The position numbers and the translations under genes were made by a program. The notes beneath the pieces are model-generated. The model was not told the DNA's origin. It saw only the letters and a list, made by a program, of their open reading frames with translations, and did not search any database. This document shows positions 45,700 to 57,490 of a stretch of 64,000 nt of DNA, piece after piece. The stretch's first letter is position 1, and the number at the start of each line of letters is the position of its first letter. Source of the DNA: Sequoia sempervirens (Eukaryota > Streptophyta > Pinopsida > Cupressales > Cupressaceae); NCBI GenBank assembly GCA_007258455.2, contig VDFB02296673.1, forward strand, positions 1-64,000, read 5' to 3'.

Positions 45700-46330
45700 T
45701 TGGATTTTACTCTAACTGCGCCTAATTTTAGTGAATGATTAGATGCTTGACCCCACTGGCTCCCCTCCACGACACTCACTTCTTGGGGTAGCCAAACATC
45801 AATACCCACAAATCTCCCATGGCATACTTCTCATCTCTACTAAAAGTCACAAAAATGTGGGACGGCTTCAGAACGACTGTTGTTGCGCCAACAAATGGAA
45901 TAAGGATTCTGGCCTTGCTACAACAAAGGGTTCTAGTATATGCATTTTTTTTGTGGGGGATCATCCATACGACAAGAGACCATTGTTGCCCTTCTTGTCA
46001 GAATAATCCTCATGATACTTGAACTTTCCTCAAGTACCCACATTTATATCCTGGTTGGAAGTCACTTGGATTTAGCATTTTATCGGCTAGGTCATTCCCT
46101 TGGGTGATTACCTTTTGCCACAAGGCAGACCCTTTATAGATAAAACAAACTAAAAATGAATGGGTTTGGCTTTTTGGTCACCTAGTTAAGGGGAGAGCAT
46201 ATGCCTACCATTCATCAAGCACGAAAGACATGGTGTTCTTTATCCTTCTAATTAAGTTAGATGCTTATCTTAATCAAAAGAAAGCATTAAATAACTCTGT
46301 CCCATGCATAAATCATCAGTAGTTTGATAA
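45700..46330 (-). other. Conserved leader block of element D
   Basis: The reverse complement contains words shared with the leaders of A, B and C, for example ATGTCTTTCGTGCTTGA, a GTATGCTCTC-like segment and AAACCCATTC in the same order. The stronger hairpin of A-C is not evident here. Confidence 0.6.
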
Positions 46331-46417
46331 AATTGTCTTTGACTGGCGTATAAAAGTACCTACAAGAAGAAAACACCAATTAGCTCTCGAATTTTTAAAA
46401 TTTTACAGATTTAAACA

Positions 46418-46753
46418 GATACGCTAAAACAGTCATTCAATGTGCTAAAATATCATCCCAAAGAGCTAAAATAGATACTCCATGCACTAAAATAACTCAT
46501 GTATGTGCTACAAGAACTACTGAATGTGCTAAAAGAAGTGATGAATGTGCTAAAGGAAATACCGAATGCGCTAAAATACTCCCTGTATGCGCTAAAACAT
46601 TTGTTGGATGCATCAAAAGAAATGTCAAATGCGCTGAAATAGACCCTGGATGCACTGAAAGAGTTGTCGTATTCACCAAAAAAAAAATCGTATGCGCTGA
46701 AAGATTGATTGTATGCGCTAAAAGAACTCACGGTTGCGCTAAAACATCACGTC
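46418..46753 (-). repeat. 21-nt-period array 2 of element D (16 units)
   Basis: Sixteen units, each exactly 21 nt, with the word (A/T/G)ATGCGCTAAAA at the start and an essentially unrelated 10-base remainder. It lies between the primer-site-like sequence (46799-46816) and the conserved leader block. Confidence 0.93.
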
Positions 46754-46798
46754 CAATCTGTTAAAAAAAAATAGAAAATTGTTAAAAATGGGGTCTAG

Positions 46799-46816
46799 CC
46801 CCACAGTGGGTGCCAA
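46799..46816 (-). promoter_or_regulatory. Primer-binding-site-like sequence of element D
   Basis: The minus strand reads TTGGCACCCACTGTGGGG at the inner edge of the LTR. This TGGCxCCCAC form is common in plant Ty3/gypsy elements; I cannot name the tRNA. It differs from the tRNA-Trp-type site of A-C. Confidence 0.65.
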
Positions 46817-46819
46817 TTT

Positions 46820-47875
46820 ATGTGTGTGTGAAATGTGGGAATTGTTAGTAAATCAACACAAACACCAATGAAACATATTATAGTAAAGATTCGAATAAAA
46901 TAAACTACTCCAAATTGCAGTTAAATAAATCTTTAAAAACGTTCCATTGTTCTCTATTCTCAAGGATTTATTAAACCATATTGGCTCTCAGATTTTGTAT
47001 ATGCAATATGGTTGTTAAAATGACAACTTGAGAAATGAGATGCTATTCAAAATGCAAGCCAATTTATGAAAACTAAGTTCCTATATGAAACTATGTGATG
47101 AAAGCTATGATGTTATGATAATGGAGATTATGATGAATGGATAATGTTGCTAAACTATGTGATACAAATGTTGTGATAAGAAGTTAAAATGATTCTGCAT
47201 ATGCTCAAATGATTAGTGATATGATAATCTAAAATGCAAGTATAAAGCAAAACATGATTTAAAATGTAACTATAAAGCAAAACATGATTCTACAATGCTA
47301 ACTATAAAGCTAAACATGATTTTATATGCAACTTCAAAGCAAAACATGATTCTAACTATAGACTCCAAATGCTCCAATGCTCCAAAGCTATTCCTGCATG
47401 ATAACTCTACTTGAATGTGGGATGCCAAATACTATGGCAAAGGGTTGTATTTATAGGCTTTTCCAAGCATCTTCTGATGTGGCAGCAATCAACGGTCCAG
47501 ATTCAAACAAGGGAGATGAACGGTGGAGATGGAGAGAATCAAGAAGAATGTTCCCTTGACCAAACACAACATGCCAAATGGATGAAGGAATCCCTTGACC
47601 AAAGACAACATGCCAAATGGATGGAGGAATAAAGTGTGTGAGAAAAAGACCATGTGTTTGATCATCCAAATCTATCCACCTTTCATTGAATTTAATCAAG
47701 TGCTTCTTTTCCTTAAATAGGAACAACAGACATCTTCTCACCTCGAGAATTGTCATCAACTAAGCACTCTTCAGTTTCAATTTTTTTTCATTCTGCAAAA
47801 AGAAGTCTTCGAGTATTTTCTTTTCTAATTACATGAGATAAGGCTTAAACAACCTTTCAAAATCTCAATTCCAAG
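46820..47875 (-). repeat. 5' LTR of element D (outer end not defined)
   Basis: The inner end is set by the primer-like site and a CA end on the minus strand. The outer end is taken as the start of the C LTR at 47876 because no second copy exists for comparison. A minus-strand TATA box lies inside. Tandem repeats occur at 47230-47352 (four units with AAAGCAAAACATGAT) and 47555-47630 (two units with ACAACATGCCAAATGGATG). Confidence 0.6.
47448..47456 (-). promoter_or_regulatory. TATA box of element D LTR
   Basis: CTATAAATA on the minus strand, well placed about 630 bp from the inner LTR end. Confidence 0.55.
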
Positions 47876-49191
47876 TGTAGACACCTAAAAATGACCTAGG
47901 CCTGCAAGCTTCATTTTTTTTACCACCTTCGTCCTAGCATAATTAAGTTATCTAATTATGTCCTTGGTCCACATTCGACTATTGATTAAATAATTCATAA
48001 TTATTTAATTAATTCATGTCATTTGTTCCTCCTTGATTATTAAATAAATAAATATTATTTATTTATCTAATACGTCATTAATTATCTAAATCTTCCTTTG
48101 ATTAAATAAATTTCATAATTTATTTAATTTCCCTCTGTCATCTAAGTCTTCCTTTGATTAAATAAATTTCATAATTTATTTAATTTCCCTTTGTCATTTT
48201 ATGTCTTCTTGATTAATTAAATAAATTTTATTTATTTAATTACGTCACTAATTAAGTCCCCCTCTTCTAAAAATTAAATAAATTTGATTTATTTAATTGT
48301 CCACTTTCCACTATAATTAAATAATTTTAATTTAATTATTTAATTATTCATTAGCTGTTTCTCTTACTAAAATTAAATAAATTTGATTTATTTAATTTAG
48401 CCAATTCTCTTGAATTTTGAATTAAAATCATTATTTAAATTCAAAATAATTCCTTTTGTCACATTCCTCCATAATTAAATAATATCTTGATTATTTAATT
48501 ATTTACTGGTCAGCTAGAGTAAATAAATTTTATTATTTAACTTCTCCAGCCACCTCTTTGTCCGTGCCAGCCTTATCTTCCAATTTAATTCTTGACTTTT
48601 GACTTCTCATTTAATTTCGACCATTGATTGAATTATGTTATAATTCAATCTCCACCCTTCATCCTTATCATTTGCCCTAATTTTGACCTAACCCTAATGC
48701 ACCCAGCAACATTCAATCTTAAGCATTGATCTTAGGGTTCTTGTCATCTTTTCATCCTGGCCACACATTCAAAATTGCAGTTTTTATAAAAGGGCAATTT
48801 TGTTCTCATTTGCCTCTCTCAGCTCCCTTGACTTCTTGCACTCTTAGTCTTTCATGTTTAGGTTTCAATTTATGCTATTAGTTTTACAGTCATAGTCATT
48901 TACAGTCATAGGCATTTTAGTCCATTGTAGGGTCATTTTATTTTCTGCAAATCCTTCAACACTTGCATAGGGCTTAGTCATCTTGTCATAGTTGCTCACA
49001 TAAATCTGAGGGCATTTTTATTTATCTGCAAGCTAGGAGGTGTAACAAAGGTTAATCATGGAAGGTGGAGACTTAGGGTAACTTCATCCCTTTTGTCTTC
49101 ACATCACTTCCTTTGTACTTTGTTACTTCATTGGAATTTTAATGTTATTGTGCTAACCCCTTTAACAAAATCTGATTTTCTATTGATCACA
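47876..49191 (+). repeat. 5' LTR of element C
   Basis: 1316 bp, TGTAGACACCTAAAAATGAC...TTGATCACA. It is homologous to the B LTR with many substitutions and indels, including a local duplication of a CTTCCTTTGATTAAATAAAT-containing unit near 48095-48195. Confidence 0.9.
48785..48793 (+). promoter_or_regulatory. TATA box of element C LTR
   Basis: TATAAAAGG, about 400 bp before the LTR end. The matching position in B reads CATAAAAGG. Confidence 0.65.
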
Positions 49192-49192
49192 T

Positions 49193-49207
49193 TGGTGAAC
49201 CCGACGT
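49193..49207 (+). promoter_or_regulatory. Primer binding site of element C (tRNA-Trp)
   Basis: TGGTGAACCCGACGT, one base after the LTR, is complementary to the last 15 bases of plant tRNA-Trp with CCA. Confidence 0.8.
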
Positions 49208-49260
49208 TGTTATTTCGGCTTTTCGTACGTTTTTTTTTGTTGTTTTCTGTTGTTTTGCAG

Positions 49261-49453
49261 GTACAGGTACGGATCGCCGCAACATTTTTAAAAACAGTGT
49301 GACGCATCAAATGCGTCGCGACGCACACGACAATAGCAGAGCCGCAATTGACATGTCACAACGCAACTGATTCCCATAACGACGCATCAGTTACTCCTGA
49401 GCCGCATCTGAAAACCCGAAAGCCGCATTCGAAACTCGCGCCGCATCCGTCTG
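49261..49453 (+). repeat. Leader module 1 of element C
   Basis: 193 bp between a pyrimidine tract ending TTTTGCAG and CTG|GTATAACA. It contains GACGCATCAG, GCCGCAATTG, AACGCAACTG, GCCGCATCTG and GCCGCATCCG. Confidence 0.78.
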
Positions 49454-49641
49454 GTATAACATTTTTCATTCCAGTTTGGGGTTTTTATTTTCGGATTTCG
49501 GGTTGTTTAATCGTATGTGTTTCTGCATTCGGTTTTTATTCCTGCATGATTCAATAAGATTAGATCTTCTGTCACTAATCCTTTCTGGTAGTGGCTTTCT
49601 GTTTTGGTAGGATTTTTTGTTGTTTTCTGTTGTTTTGCAAG

Positions 49642-49828
49642 CAACTGGTACGGATCGCCGCAAACGTCGCAACGCATCTGCTGACAGAAACGACGCAACT
49701 GTTCTGACAAGCCGCAACTGCCAATTACAGAGACGCAACTGATATTCCGAGCCGCATTCGCAGAACAGAACGACGCATCTGAAAGACCGAGCCGCATCTG
49801 CCTGGTAATACCGCGCCGCATTTGCCTG
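49642..49828 (+). repeat. Leader module 2 of element C
   Basis: 187 bp between TTTTGCAAG and CTG|GTAAACT. GACGCAACTG/GCCGCAACTG/GACGCAACTG/GCCGCATTCG/ GACGCATCTG/GCCGCATCTG alternate at 19 and 21 bp spacing. The following interval to about 49978 again runs GT...TTCTTGTAG. Confidence 0.8.
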
Positions 49829-50423
49829 GTAAACTTTTTCTGTCAGTTTTTAGATTTTAATTGCCGAATTTCGAGTTGTTTCTGTTTTCTGGTTTTCTTT
49901 TTTCTGTCTTTTTCTATGTTGGTTATTCCTGCATGTTAACCAGATTAGATATTTTGTGTTACTAATAGTTTCTTGTAGCGTGTGGCGATCCTTTTTCGTG
50001 TGTCCAAGACCAAGACATACAAGACTACTAACTCAATGTTTGCAAATTCGCATGTCAAAGAAAGAGAAAACAAACAGTGTGCTTGTTTATTCCTAGATTA
50101 GCAAACTTTGAATTTGGTGCTTTTAAAACGAATCATGTCTTTCATGCTTGAGTGTGCTTGTGGAGTGGTAGGTGAGTATGCTCTCACTTGGTGAAAACCT
50201 TGTGATCAGAAAACCAGACCCATTCCTTTATTGTTATTTTACCCTTCACGATTCGGTATATCGGAGTATCCTCTCCCCTTGCGCATTCGTGCGATCCTGG
50301 GTGTAAGAGAAACGGTTACCGACTCTATAACTTGGGCCTGTTCTGGTGGGAAAAAGTACTCACCCCAGGACGACTCAGACCGGTAGCACCCTGACACCGA
50401 GGGACTTCCAGCCGGTATAGAAA

Positions 50424-50456
50424 AGTGGGTTCTTGGGGAAAGCCCAAGAATCCACT
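50424..50456 (+). other. Leader hairpin of element C, 14-bp stem
   Basis: AGTGGGTTCTTGGG (50424-50437), loop GAAAG, CCCAAGAATCCACT (50443-50456): fourteen pairs with a single G-T wobble, longer than the A and B hairpins. The upstream TATATAAAAG is here TATAGAAAAG. Confidence 0.8.
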
Positions 50457-50994
50457 AGCGTGGATTCCAGCGAGATGGATCAGAAGGGGACTCGTAGCAT
50501 GGATCCACGCCCTGAGCGGAATAGAATTAAACACCTCTTGTCTTAGTGTCCAACACGTTCTATTGGCGTTTAGCGGTATAGTCGCGGTCTGATATCATGC
50601 CGAAGATTACTCACTGCGGTCCTTGGTGAGATAGCAATTCTTGGGATGTCACTGCAATGAGATCCAATTTGGTGTGCTCGAGATGGCGTTAATGGTAGGT
50701 GGAGGGAATAATGCCGCAAATTCTAAGCTATCCGCTCTCGAGAAGGAAAGGTGTTCATCACCAATCCAGGGTATAACTGGTGGGCTATATCAAGTATACA
50801 AACCCAAGGCCTAGTGGCCTTTCTAGGATTGTGCTTATCTCATGTGTGTTTGGTTATCCCTTAAAAAATGCTATGTTTGTCAAGTGCATTCTGGTTTTGT
50901 CACAGTCCAAACAAAACAGTCATCAAACAAATCAAAAAATTCCATCAACATACCACAAAAATCACTTTGAAACAAAACTGTCATATATGTCGAA

Positions 50995-51210
50995 CCACAA
51001 CTGAGATTATTCAACGCAACTGCTCTGATAAACCGCATCTGAAACTTATAACAAGCGCGTAAATGCGTCGCGGCATGTGTAACCGAAAAGTAGCATCACG
51101 ATTGAACCAAATTAAGCATCGAAGCGTTGACGCCAAATTGAAACAATGAACCATGGCCCGATAAGCCCAGAGGCGCAATTGCCAAACTGAGATGCATCTG
51201 CCTGTCAAAA
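50995..51210 (+). repeat. Third word array of element C, decayed
   Basis: AACGCAACTG, ACCGCATCTG and GGCGCAATTG remain recognisable. The stretch 51040-51175 differs strongly from B, unlike the identical sequence that follows. Confidence 0.55.
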
Positions 51211-51839
51211 TTTTAAACTGCACAATTGAAACCAGAGACCTCCAAACTGTCAACCATCTATCAAACTCTGTCATCAGAAGGATTCTGCCAGCAACCCAAT
51301 TTGAAATTGCTCAAATTTTTGTCCCTTAACTTGCATTGATCACCTTAGGTTTCATACCTCACCCCATTTAGTATCATACATTCAACATTACGTTGTTCCT
51401 AGGCTCATATCTTGCATACTTAGGAGTAGGCAAATCTTAAGCACCCCTTGGCAAAATCATTGTTTTCAAAATTAGACCCTTTTGGACCAAGTTATCAAAC
51501 ATCCTTTTAGTCATTGTCCTCTTTTGTGAGATTTCTTCCAACTCAAAAGTCTAGTTAGGAAGACTCATTAGTCATCTTGCCAACTTGTCATTAACAACAA
51601 AGTCCTTTAGTAGTCCAAATCAAAAACAAAGTTCAAGCTTAGAAGTGCTTAGATAGCCTCATCTTACATTGCATCCACATTGCATACCTTATTCACAAAA
51701 ATCCAAAAAAAATAGTGGTCATTTTAGTCGTCAGTTTGAACCTTAGATTTCACCTAGTGTCATACTTGCATTTAGTGGACATCCCCTTTGAGCAATCTCA
51801 TTTATGGTCGAAACCTGACTTCAAAATCAAAAAAGACAA

Positions 51840-53513
51840 ATGGAAAACTTTAGGCAAGATCCCAACAGTCCTCCACAGGACTCAAACTGGACCGTGAATG
51901 ATCCCTTTACCAATCTAAACAATCAACCTCCAGTGACAACACAATCCTTACCTAACAACTCATTCGAACACTACATGCAAAGAGATGAAAATGGTCAACT
52001 ACTTCAAGAACACATAGAAGCATTGACACAAGACCCAGAGGCCTATCAGTTGGCTGAAATAATAGCACGTCACGACAGGGACATACTCGTAGCTATGCTC
52101 TTGAGTGAAGGAGCTAGGTTACCACCAGGATTTTACATTAACTCGCTACATGATCCTAATGCCAACAATGTTCACAACATCTCACACAGTGGTCAAGTCC
52201 TAAACACTACAAGCAACATCCCTTTTGACACCACAACGACCCTGCATACCACATCCAACATCCCAAACATCTCCAATACAATAAATGCTATGTCTCTTGG
52301 GGGATCACAATCATCCACAACATCCACAACACTACCCCAATTAAATACAACCACTCTTGGTTCCTTGACATCATCGGAAAATTATTCCAATCCTCCTGTT
52401 ATCACAACAAGAAATACCATGAGGGCATCATCAAGTCATCACAACTCCCCCTTGACAACTACATCTACTACCATGAACACAACTTCAACAAAAGCATTCA
52501 GTAGTAGTTCACAACATCCTTTGGGAGGAGCCACAGGATGTATCTTTATACAAGGACAACAACAAAACGTTAACACAACACAGTCAAACGTCACTACCTC
52601 CCAAGGTACAAATACCAATGCTCCCCTTGTGCAAAATCAGTAATTCACACAAAGTGGCCAAATAACTCAACCCATGACATCGTTAATACATCATAACATT
52701 CATGGTCACAACATCCCCCAAATAATGACACGCATAGCTGGGGGACACATTCCAACATACTCATCCAACATTCACACTCATCAACATGCACCTAACCACA
52801 ACTTCCAATACCAACAACACACATCATACATACCACAACAACCCGTACCGCCACTATACACCTATACTCACATAGGAACACATGGTGTATCAGGCAATCC
52901 AATGTATGGAAATGTAAATGACCCCACCATAGATGAACTCAAAGCAACAGTGCGGGATATGGAGAAGAAAATGCAAAACATGCTCATTACAGGCGGGAAA
53001 TCCGAAATATCATATGACTTGGACGTATACCCATTCGACACAAACTTACGTATGCCCGCATTTCCACCAGGATATGTGTCACCCAACTTCACTAAATATA
53101 AAGGCAAGACAAATCCCATTGAACATCTTCGCGAATTCGCAACTAACTGTATGGATATCTCCTACGAACCCACATACTTGATGAGACTTTTCTCCAAAAG
53201 TTTGGCGGGTCAAGCCCTTGAATGGTTTTCAATGCAAAAAGATATCCAAACATGGGATGAGCTCAAAAGAAGGTTCATAAAAAATTACGCATACAACATT
53301 GACATGGACACCTCTATCACTAGCTTGTGCAATCTCACACAAGAAGAGTCGGGTGAGACATTTATCCCGTTCTTCCAAAAATGGAGAAGCCTCGCTAGTC
53401 GATGTCACATTGACATTCCTGAAAGGGAAAAGGTTGACATGTTTGTCCAAACACTTCTAGGGCCCCTCAAATTCGCATTGCAAATACATTGTTGCACAAC
53501 CTTTACATAATTA
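51840..53513 (+). pseudogene. Gag of element C
   Basis: An ATG at 51840 starts a Thr/Asn/Ser-rich N-terminal part. A TAA at 52641-52643 and a TAA at 53508-53510 interrupt one continuous frame that runs on into the protease. The core Gag domain lies at about 53040-53510 (NPIEHLREFATN, LAGQALEWFSMQKD, ESGETFIPFFQKWRSLASR). Gag would form the particle that packages element RNA. Stops at these points could be read through only by suppression; more likely this copy is dead. Confidence 0.9.
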
Positions 53514-56198
53514 GTGGAAAAGGGGGTCCAAATTGAGAAAGCCCTTATCGCAAAGGGAGAACTAAGGTACGGTTCCAAAAACACAAACACCAACCCACCC
53601 GCTGACAAAAACAAATATTGGGTCAAGAATAAACATGTTACAAACGATGGTGTTGTAGACGCCAAGACTGCAAGTCCCATATTGGCTCTGAAAGGGGTAC
53701 AACAACAAAATAGACCAACAACGACATTAACACCTCCCCCCAATACTCCTTCAAATAGTCAAAATGGTCAAAACCGTCAAGGACAATATCATCAACAAAG
53801 ACAATTCCCTAGGGGTTGCACATACACCAATTTAGGTGAACCCATTGCAGACGTCCTCAAGAAATGCATCCAACATGGGGTCATCACACTTCCAGAAATA
53901 AAACCTTATGACCCCGGACAATTCAAACCAGCACGGTGGGATGACAACGCAATTTGCGAATACCATCAGGTCAAAGGGCATACAACCTCCAACTGTAGAC
54001 AACTGAAAAATGTAATCCAGGACCTTATTGAAAATCGCACCATCGAAGTAGGTGGATCGCAATTCAATTCCAACTCGGATCATACCATCCACAAGAATCC
54101 ACTGCAGGATCATGGTCCCCATAATGCTTCCACTTCAGGTTCACAGAACCACGCTAACTTCACCCGAGTCAAGTACGATTACTCTAGTGGACCAACAATA
54201 AATAATGTCAGAACGGACGATGAGTACATCAACACCATCACGATCAAGAGAGCACCACAGTGCAATACTACTATGCGAAGTGGCAAGGTCACTATAGCTG
54301 GTCCATCTCCCCCTAGACAAGCCAAGATTATTGTAGGAGGCCCATCTACTAAGCAATCACAACCAGCTCCATCAGCTAAACAACCAAAACCTGTCTCAAC
54401 CCCACAACAGTGGAAACTGAAAAGTCAGTTCAATCTCATTGACCAACTAGGAAAGACTCCTGCGCAAATATCTATCCTTGAGCTGCTTCGTATTTCTCCC
54501 ACACACAAAGAAATCCTGGATAAAACTCTCTTAAAGTCGTCGGTCCCGAAGGACATTGATGTCAATCAGTTTGAAACTATGGTGGGATATCTCACCACGC
54601 CGCACCATGTCACCTTCTCAGATCAGGATTACTCATCATCAAAAACCAACCACAATGATGTGTTACACATAGAAGTTTTTGTCCACAAGCACAAGGTTAG
54701 ACGAGTTTTAATAGATGGCGGAGCGGGGTTGAATATATGCTCCCTTAAACTGGTTAAGGCTCTTGGATTATCTGATGCATGCGTAGACCCAACAAAAAGC
54801 ATAGTGATCAAAGCATATGATGACGAGGAACGCTCTTTGCGAGGTGTTATCTCTCTCCCTATCAGAGTGGGACCACTCATTGTCGACACAACTTGCCAGG
54901 TCCTGGATTTGGAACTACCATATAACATTTTACTTGGCCGTCCATGGATCCACGCTTTGAAAGCCGTTCCGTCAACATACCACCAATGCCTCAAGTTCCC
55001 TTTTGACAGTATAGAAGTCACCATATATGGAGACCCCGACCCTTTCCAATATTGTACCAATTTAAGGGGTATCTCCGAAAACCAAGTACCTATTAACCGA
55101 GAAGCACCTGGCTCCTCGTCCAAATACATCGACCCTTCCATGCTTGGGTCATCTTCTACATCCACTCCATCCACGTCTTCTGACATATCACAACCCTCCA
55201 CCAACCCTAAGACTGAATCAACTGATAAAATCCAGGACCTCGGCTGCGGAGAGTTCAAATTAAATACAGCATACAGCATAACTACAATACCCACTCCTCC
55301 AAAGATATATGGTCGACCATGTTTCAGAATGGAACTGCAGGAAACATTCAAAGTTCCACTGAATACAGTTTTCATCAAGTGGGGAGACATGAGTGAGGAA
55401 GACCTTGCCGACATCACAGGATGGATCTACCAGGATACAGTCTCACTACCTCCACTACCAGTCCAGAAATATGGCAAGGGCTACAATATCATGAAGGCTA
55501 AAGGCTACGATGGTACTAGTGGCCTTGGAAAAAATAAAACTGGTCGAAGAGAACCCATAGAAACTTTCCAAACTTCGAAGTATCTTGGATTAGGGTTTGG
55601 ATCACTCGACAATGGCGATCGACGTACCCATGAACTTTCCAGTGAGCGAGTACATGCTTCTGAAAGTGTTGAGACTACTAGGGAATACCTAACTGAAACA
55701 GACTCCCACGAGTGGGAATTTGGCTCCAAACGATCCCTAAGTGACTGTTGTCTTGATGATTTGTTTGTCGAACTAGGGGAATTGACCTCTGAACAACGAT
55801 TTTGGCAAACATTCAAAATTGAGCGGACACCAAACAGTCAAAATCCCACTACCACGTCTCTTGACATGCAACAACCACCATCCAAACCCCCTTAGTTTAA
55901 TCTATCCGAAGTATCAGATGACGTTGATAACCAGGGCTCTCAAACCTTCACCCCTTATTATGACAACGAATATGACACTAGTGAAGGAGAATACTGGATA
56001 GAGTCCGATGTCGAGTTGGACGATGATAACCTCATCTACAACATCAACGCATCCGTCTGTATGCTATCGGCATCCTGACCCGAATTCACTAGCCTTGACG
56101 ATGGCATTTCCTTAGTCTACCCTGAACTAGTCGATTGGGACCAACAAGGACCGCCAGTTCTAGACACATTCCAAAATGATGAAGCCATTGCTGAATTC
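53514..56198 (+). pseudogene. Zinc knuckle, protease and G-patch region of element C
   Basis: In the same frame as gag: zinc knuckle CEYHQVKGHTTSNC (about 53958-54000), aspartic protease LIDGGAGLNICSLKLVKALG (about 54705-54765) with the downstream LLGRPWIH motif (about 54930), then the G-patch-like GYDGTSGLGKNKTGRREPI (about 55505-55560) and GLGFGS. The frame stops at TAG 55893-55895 and TGA 56076-56078, then continues as an acidic linker to RT. The protease would cut the polyprotein. The G-patch may bind RNA, as in betaretroviral proteases; that role here is an inference. Confidence 0.9.
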
Positions 56199-57490
56199 AT
56201 GGGATTACGCGAGGGCATACCCAGTGGGGACCACAGATTAGGATTTACTATTGATTTGGATTGCACAGCATACTTTGGTGAGACGGTTCAGTCCTCTAGT
56301 CGCAAAAGTAAAAATAAAGTAAAAAATGAAACGTCTCTAGGTGAAAACCGAAAGGCACCTCTTGACGGCAAAATAGTAAAAACAAAGGACGTATCTGCGG
56401 GTGAAAACCTCTCAGAGGCGCCCAAAGATGGAGGACTAGACTTTCTCCCCGTGCAACAAGAGAGATCGGCCATGCTTGTTGAGGACACCATAGAGGATAA
56501 CATCTCGACTCCAGAAGACCCCAAGATGGTCCTATTTGCGGCATCATTGACAGATGAAGAGAAACCAAAATTTCATAAATTCTTTGCAGAATGGAAAATA
56601 AACTTTGCATGGTCCTACGCTGACATGCCAGGATTGGACCCCAAACTGGTTCTACATCATCTGCCACTAGTACCCAATGCTAAACCAGTCAAGCAGAAGT
56701 TGCGCAAAATGCACCCACAAGTTGCTCTATTGGTTAAGGCAGAGTTAAAGAAATTACTGGATGCCGGATTCATAAGGTCTATAGATTATGCTGAATGGAT
56801 TTCCAACCTAGTGCCGGTGACAAAGCCAAATGGACTAATTCGGGTATGTACAGATTTCTGGGACTTAAACAAAGCATGTCCAAAGGATGACTTTCCTTTG
56901 CCCAACATTGACATCATAGTCGATCTAACTGCAGGACATGAGATGCTATCCCTCATGGATGGTTTCTCGGGTTATAATCAAATCCGCATTGCTCCTGAGG
57001 ACCAACACAAAATAGCATTTACTTGCCCATGGGGTACATACTGTTGGAACGTCATGCCCTTCGGCCTCAAAAATGCAGGTGCCACATACCAAAGGGCTAT
57101 GACCACGATCTTCCATGATATGATGCACAATATAATGGAAGACTATGTAGATGACTTATTGGCCAAATCAACAACAAGGAAAGATCATTTGAAGGTACTT
57201 GACAAAATTTTCAAGAGACTAGAAGAGTACAAGGTTCGGTTAAACCCTAAGAAATGTGTTTTTGGGGTCACGTCAGGTAAGCTATTGGGGTACATAGTTT
57301 CCCGAAGAGGCATAGAGGTCGATCCGGCAAAGGTTAAAGCAATCATAGACATGCCTCCACCTAGAGGGATCAGTGAACTCAGAACCCTGCAAGGCAGAGT
57401 ACAATCTATTCGCCGCTTCATAGCTCAATTGGCAGATAAGTGCCACCCATTCCAGTATTTGTTACGCAAAGGTGTCCCCTTCGTATGGAC
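56199..57490 (+). pseudogene. Reverse transcriptase of element C
   Basis: Motifs appear in order: KFFAEWKINFAWSYADMPG, KQKLRKMHPQVALLVKAELK, ICTDFWDLNKACPKDDFPLP-like palm entry, MLSLMDGFSGYNQIRIAPED, PFGLKNAGATYQRAM, and the catalytic MEDYVDDLLAK with YVDD at 57144-57155, then KCVFGVTSGKLLGYIVS. The active-site residues are intact in this stretch. A one-base frameshift near 57490 separates it from RNase H. Confidence 0.94.

Larger units (their letters stand above)
40087..47875 (-). mobile_element. Element D: degenerate Tat-like Ty3/gypsy element, 5' part
   Basis: On the minus strand: LTR (about 46820-47875), primer-site-like sequence, leader with two 21-nt-period arrays around a leader block like that of B and C, then gag, zinc knuckle, protease, G-patch and RT up to the gap. 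RNase H, integrase and the 3' LTR are missing from the window. The proteins are clearly related to those of C but are a separate, more decayed lineage. Confidence 0.85.

Noticed and set aside
45113..46753. CRISPR-like array
   Set aside because: Repeat word is short and degenerate, spacers are only about 10 nt, and the context is a plant retrotransposon leader. The constant-word/variable-spacer design is reported as an unusual repeat instead.
54629..55417. 262-codon minus-strand frame opposite the protease region of C
   Set aside because: It is the shadow of the gag-pol frame; its composition follows the codon use of the plus strand.
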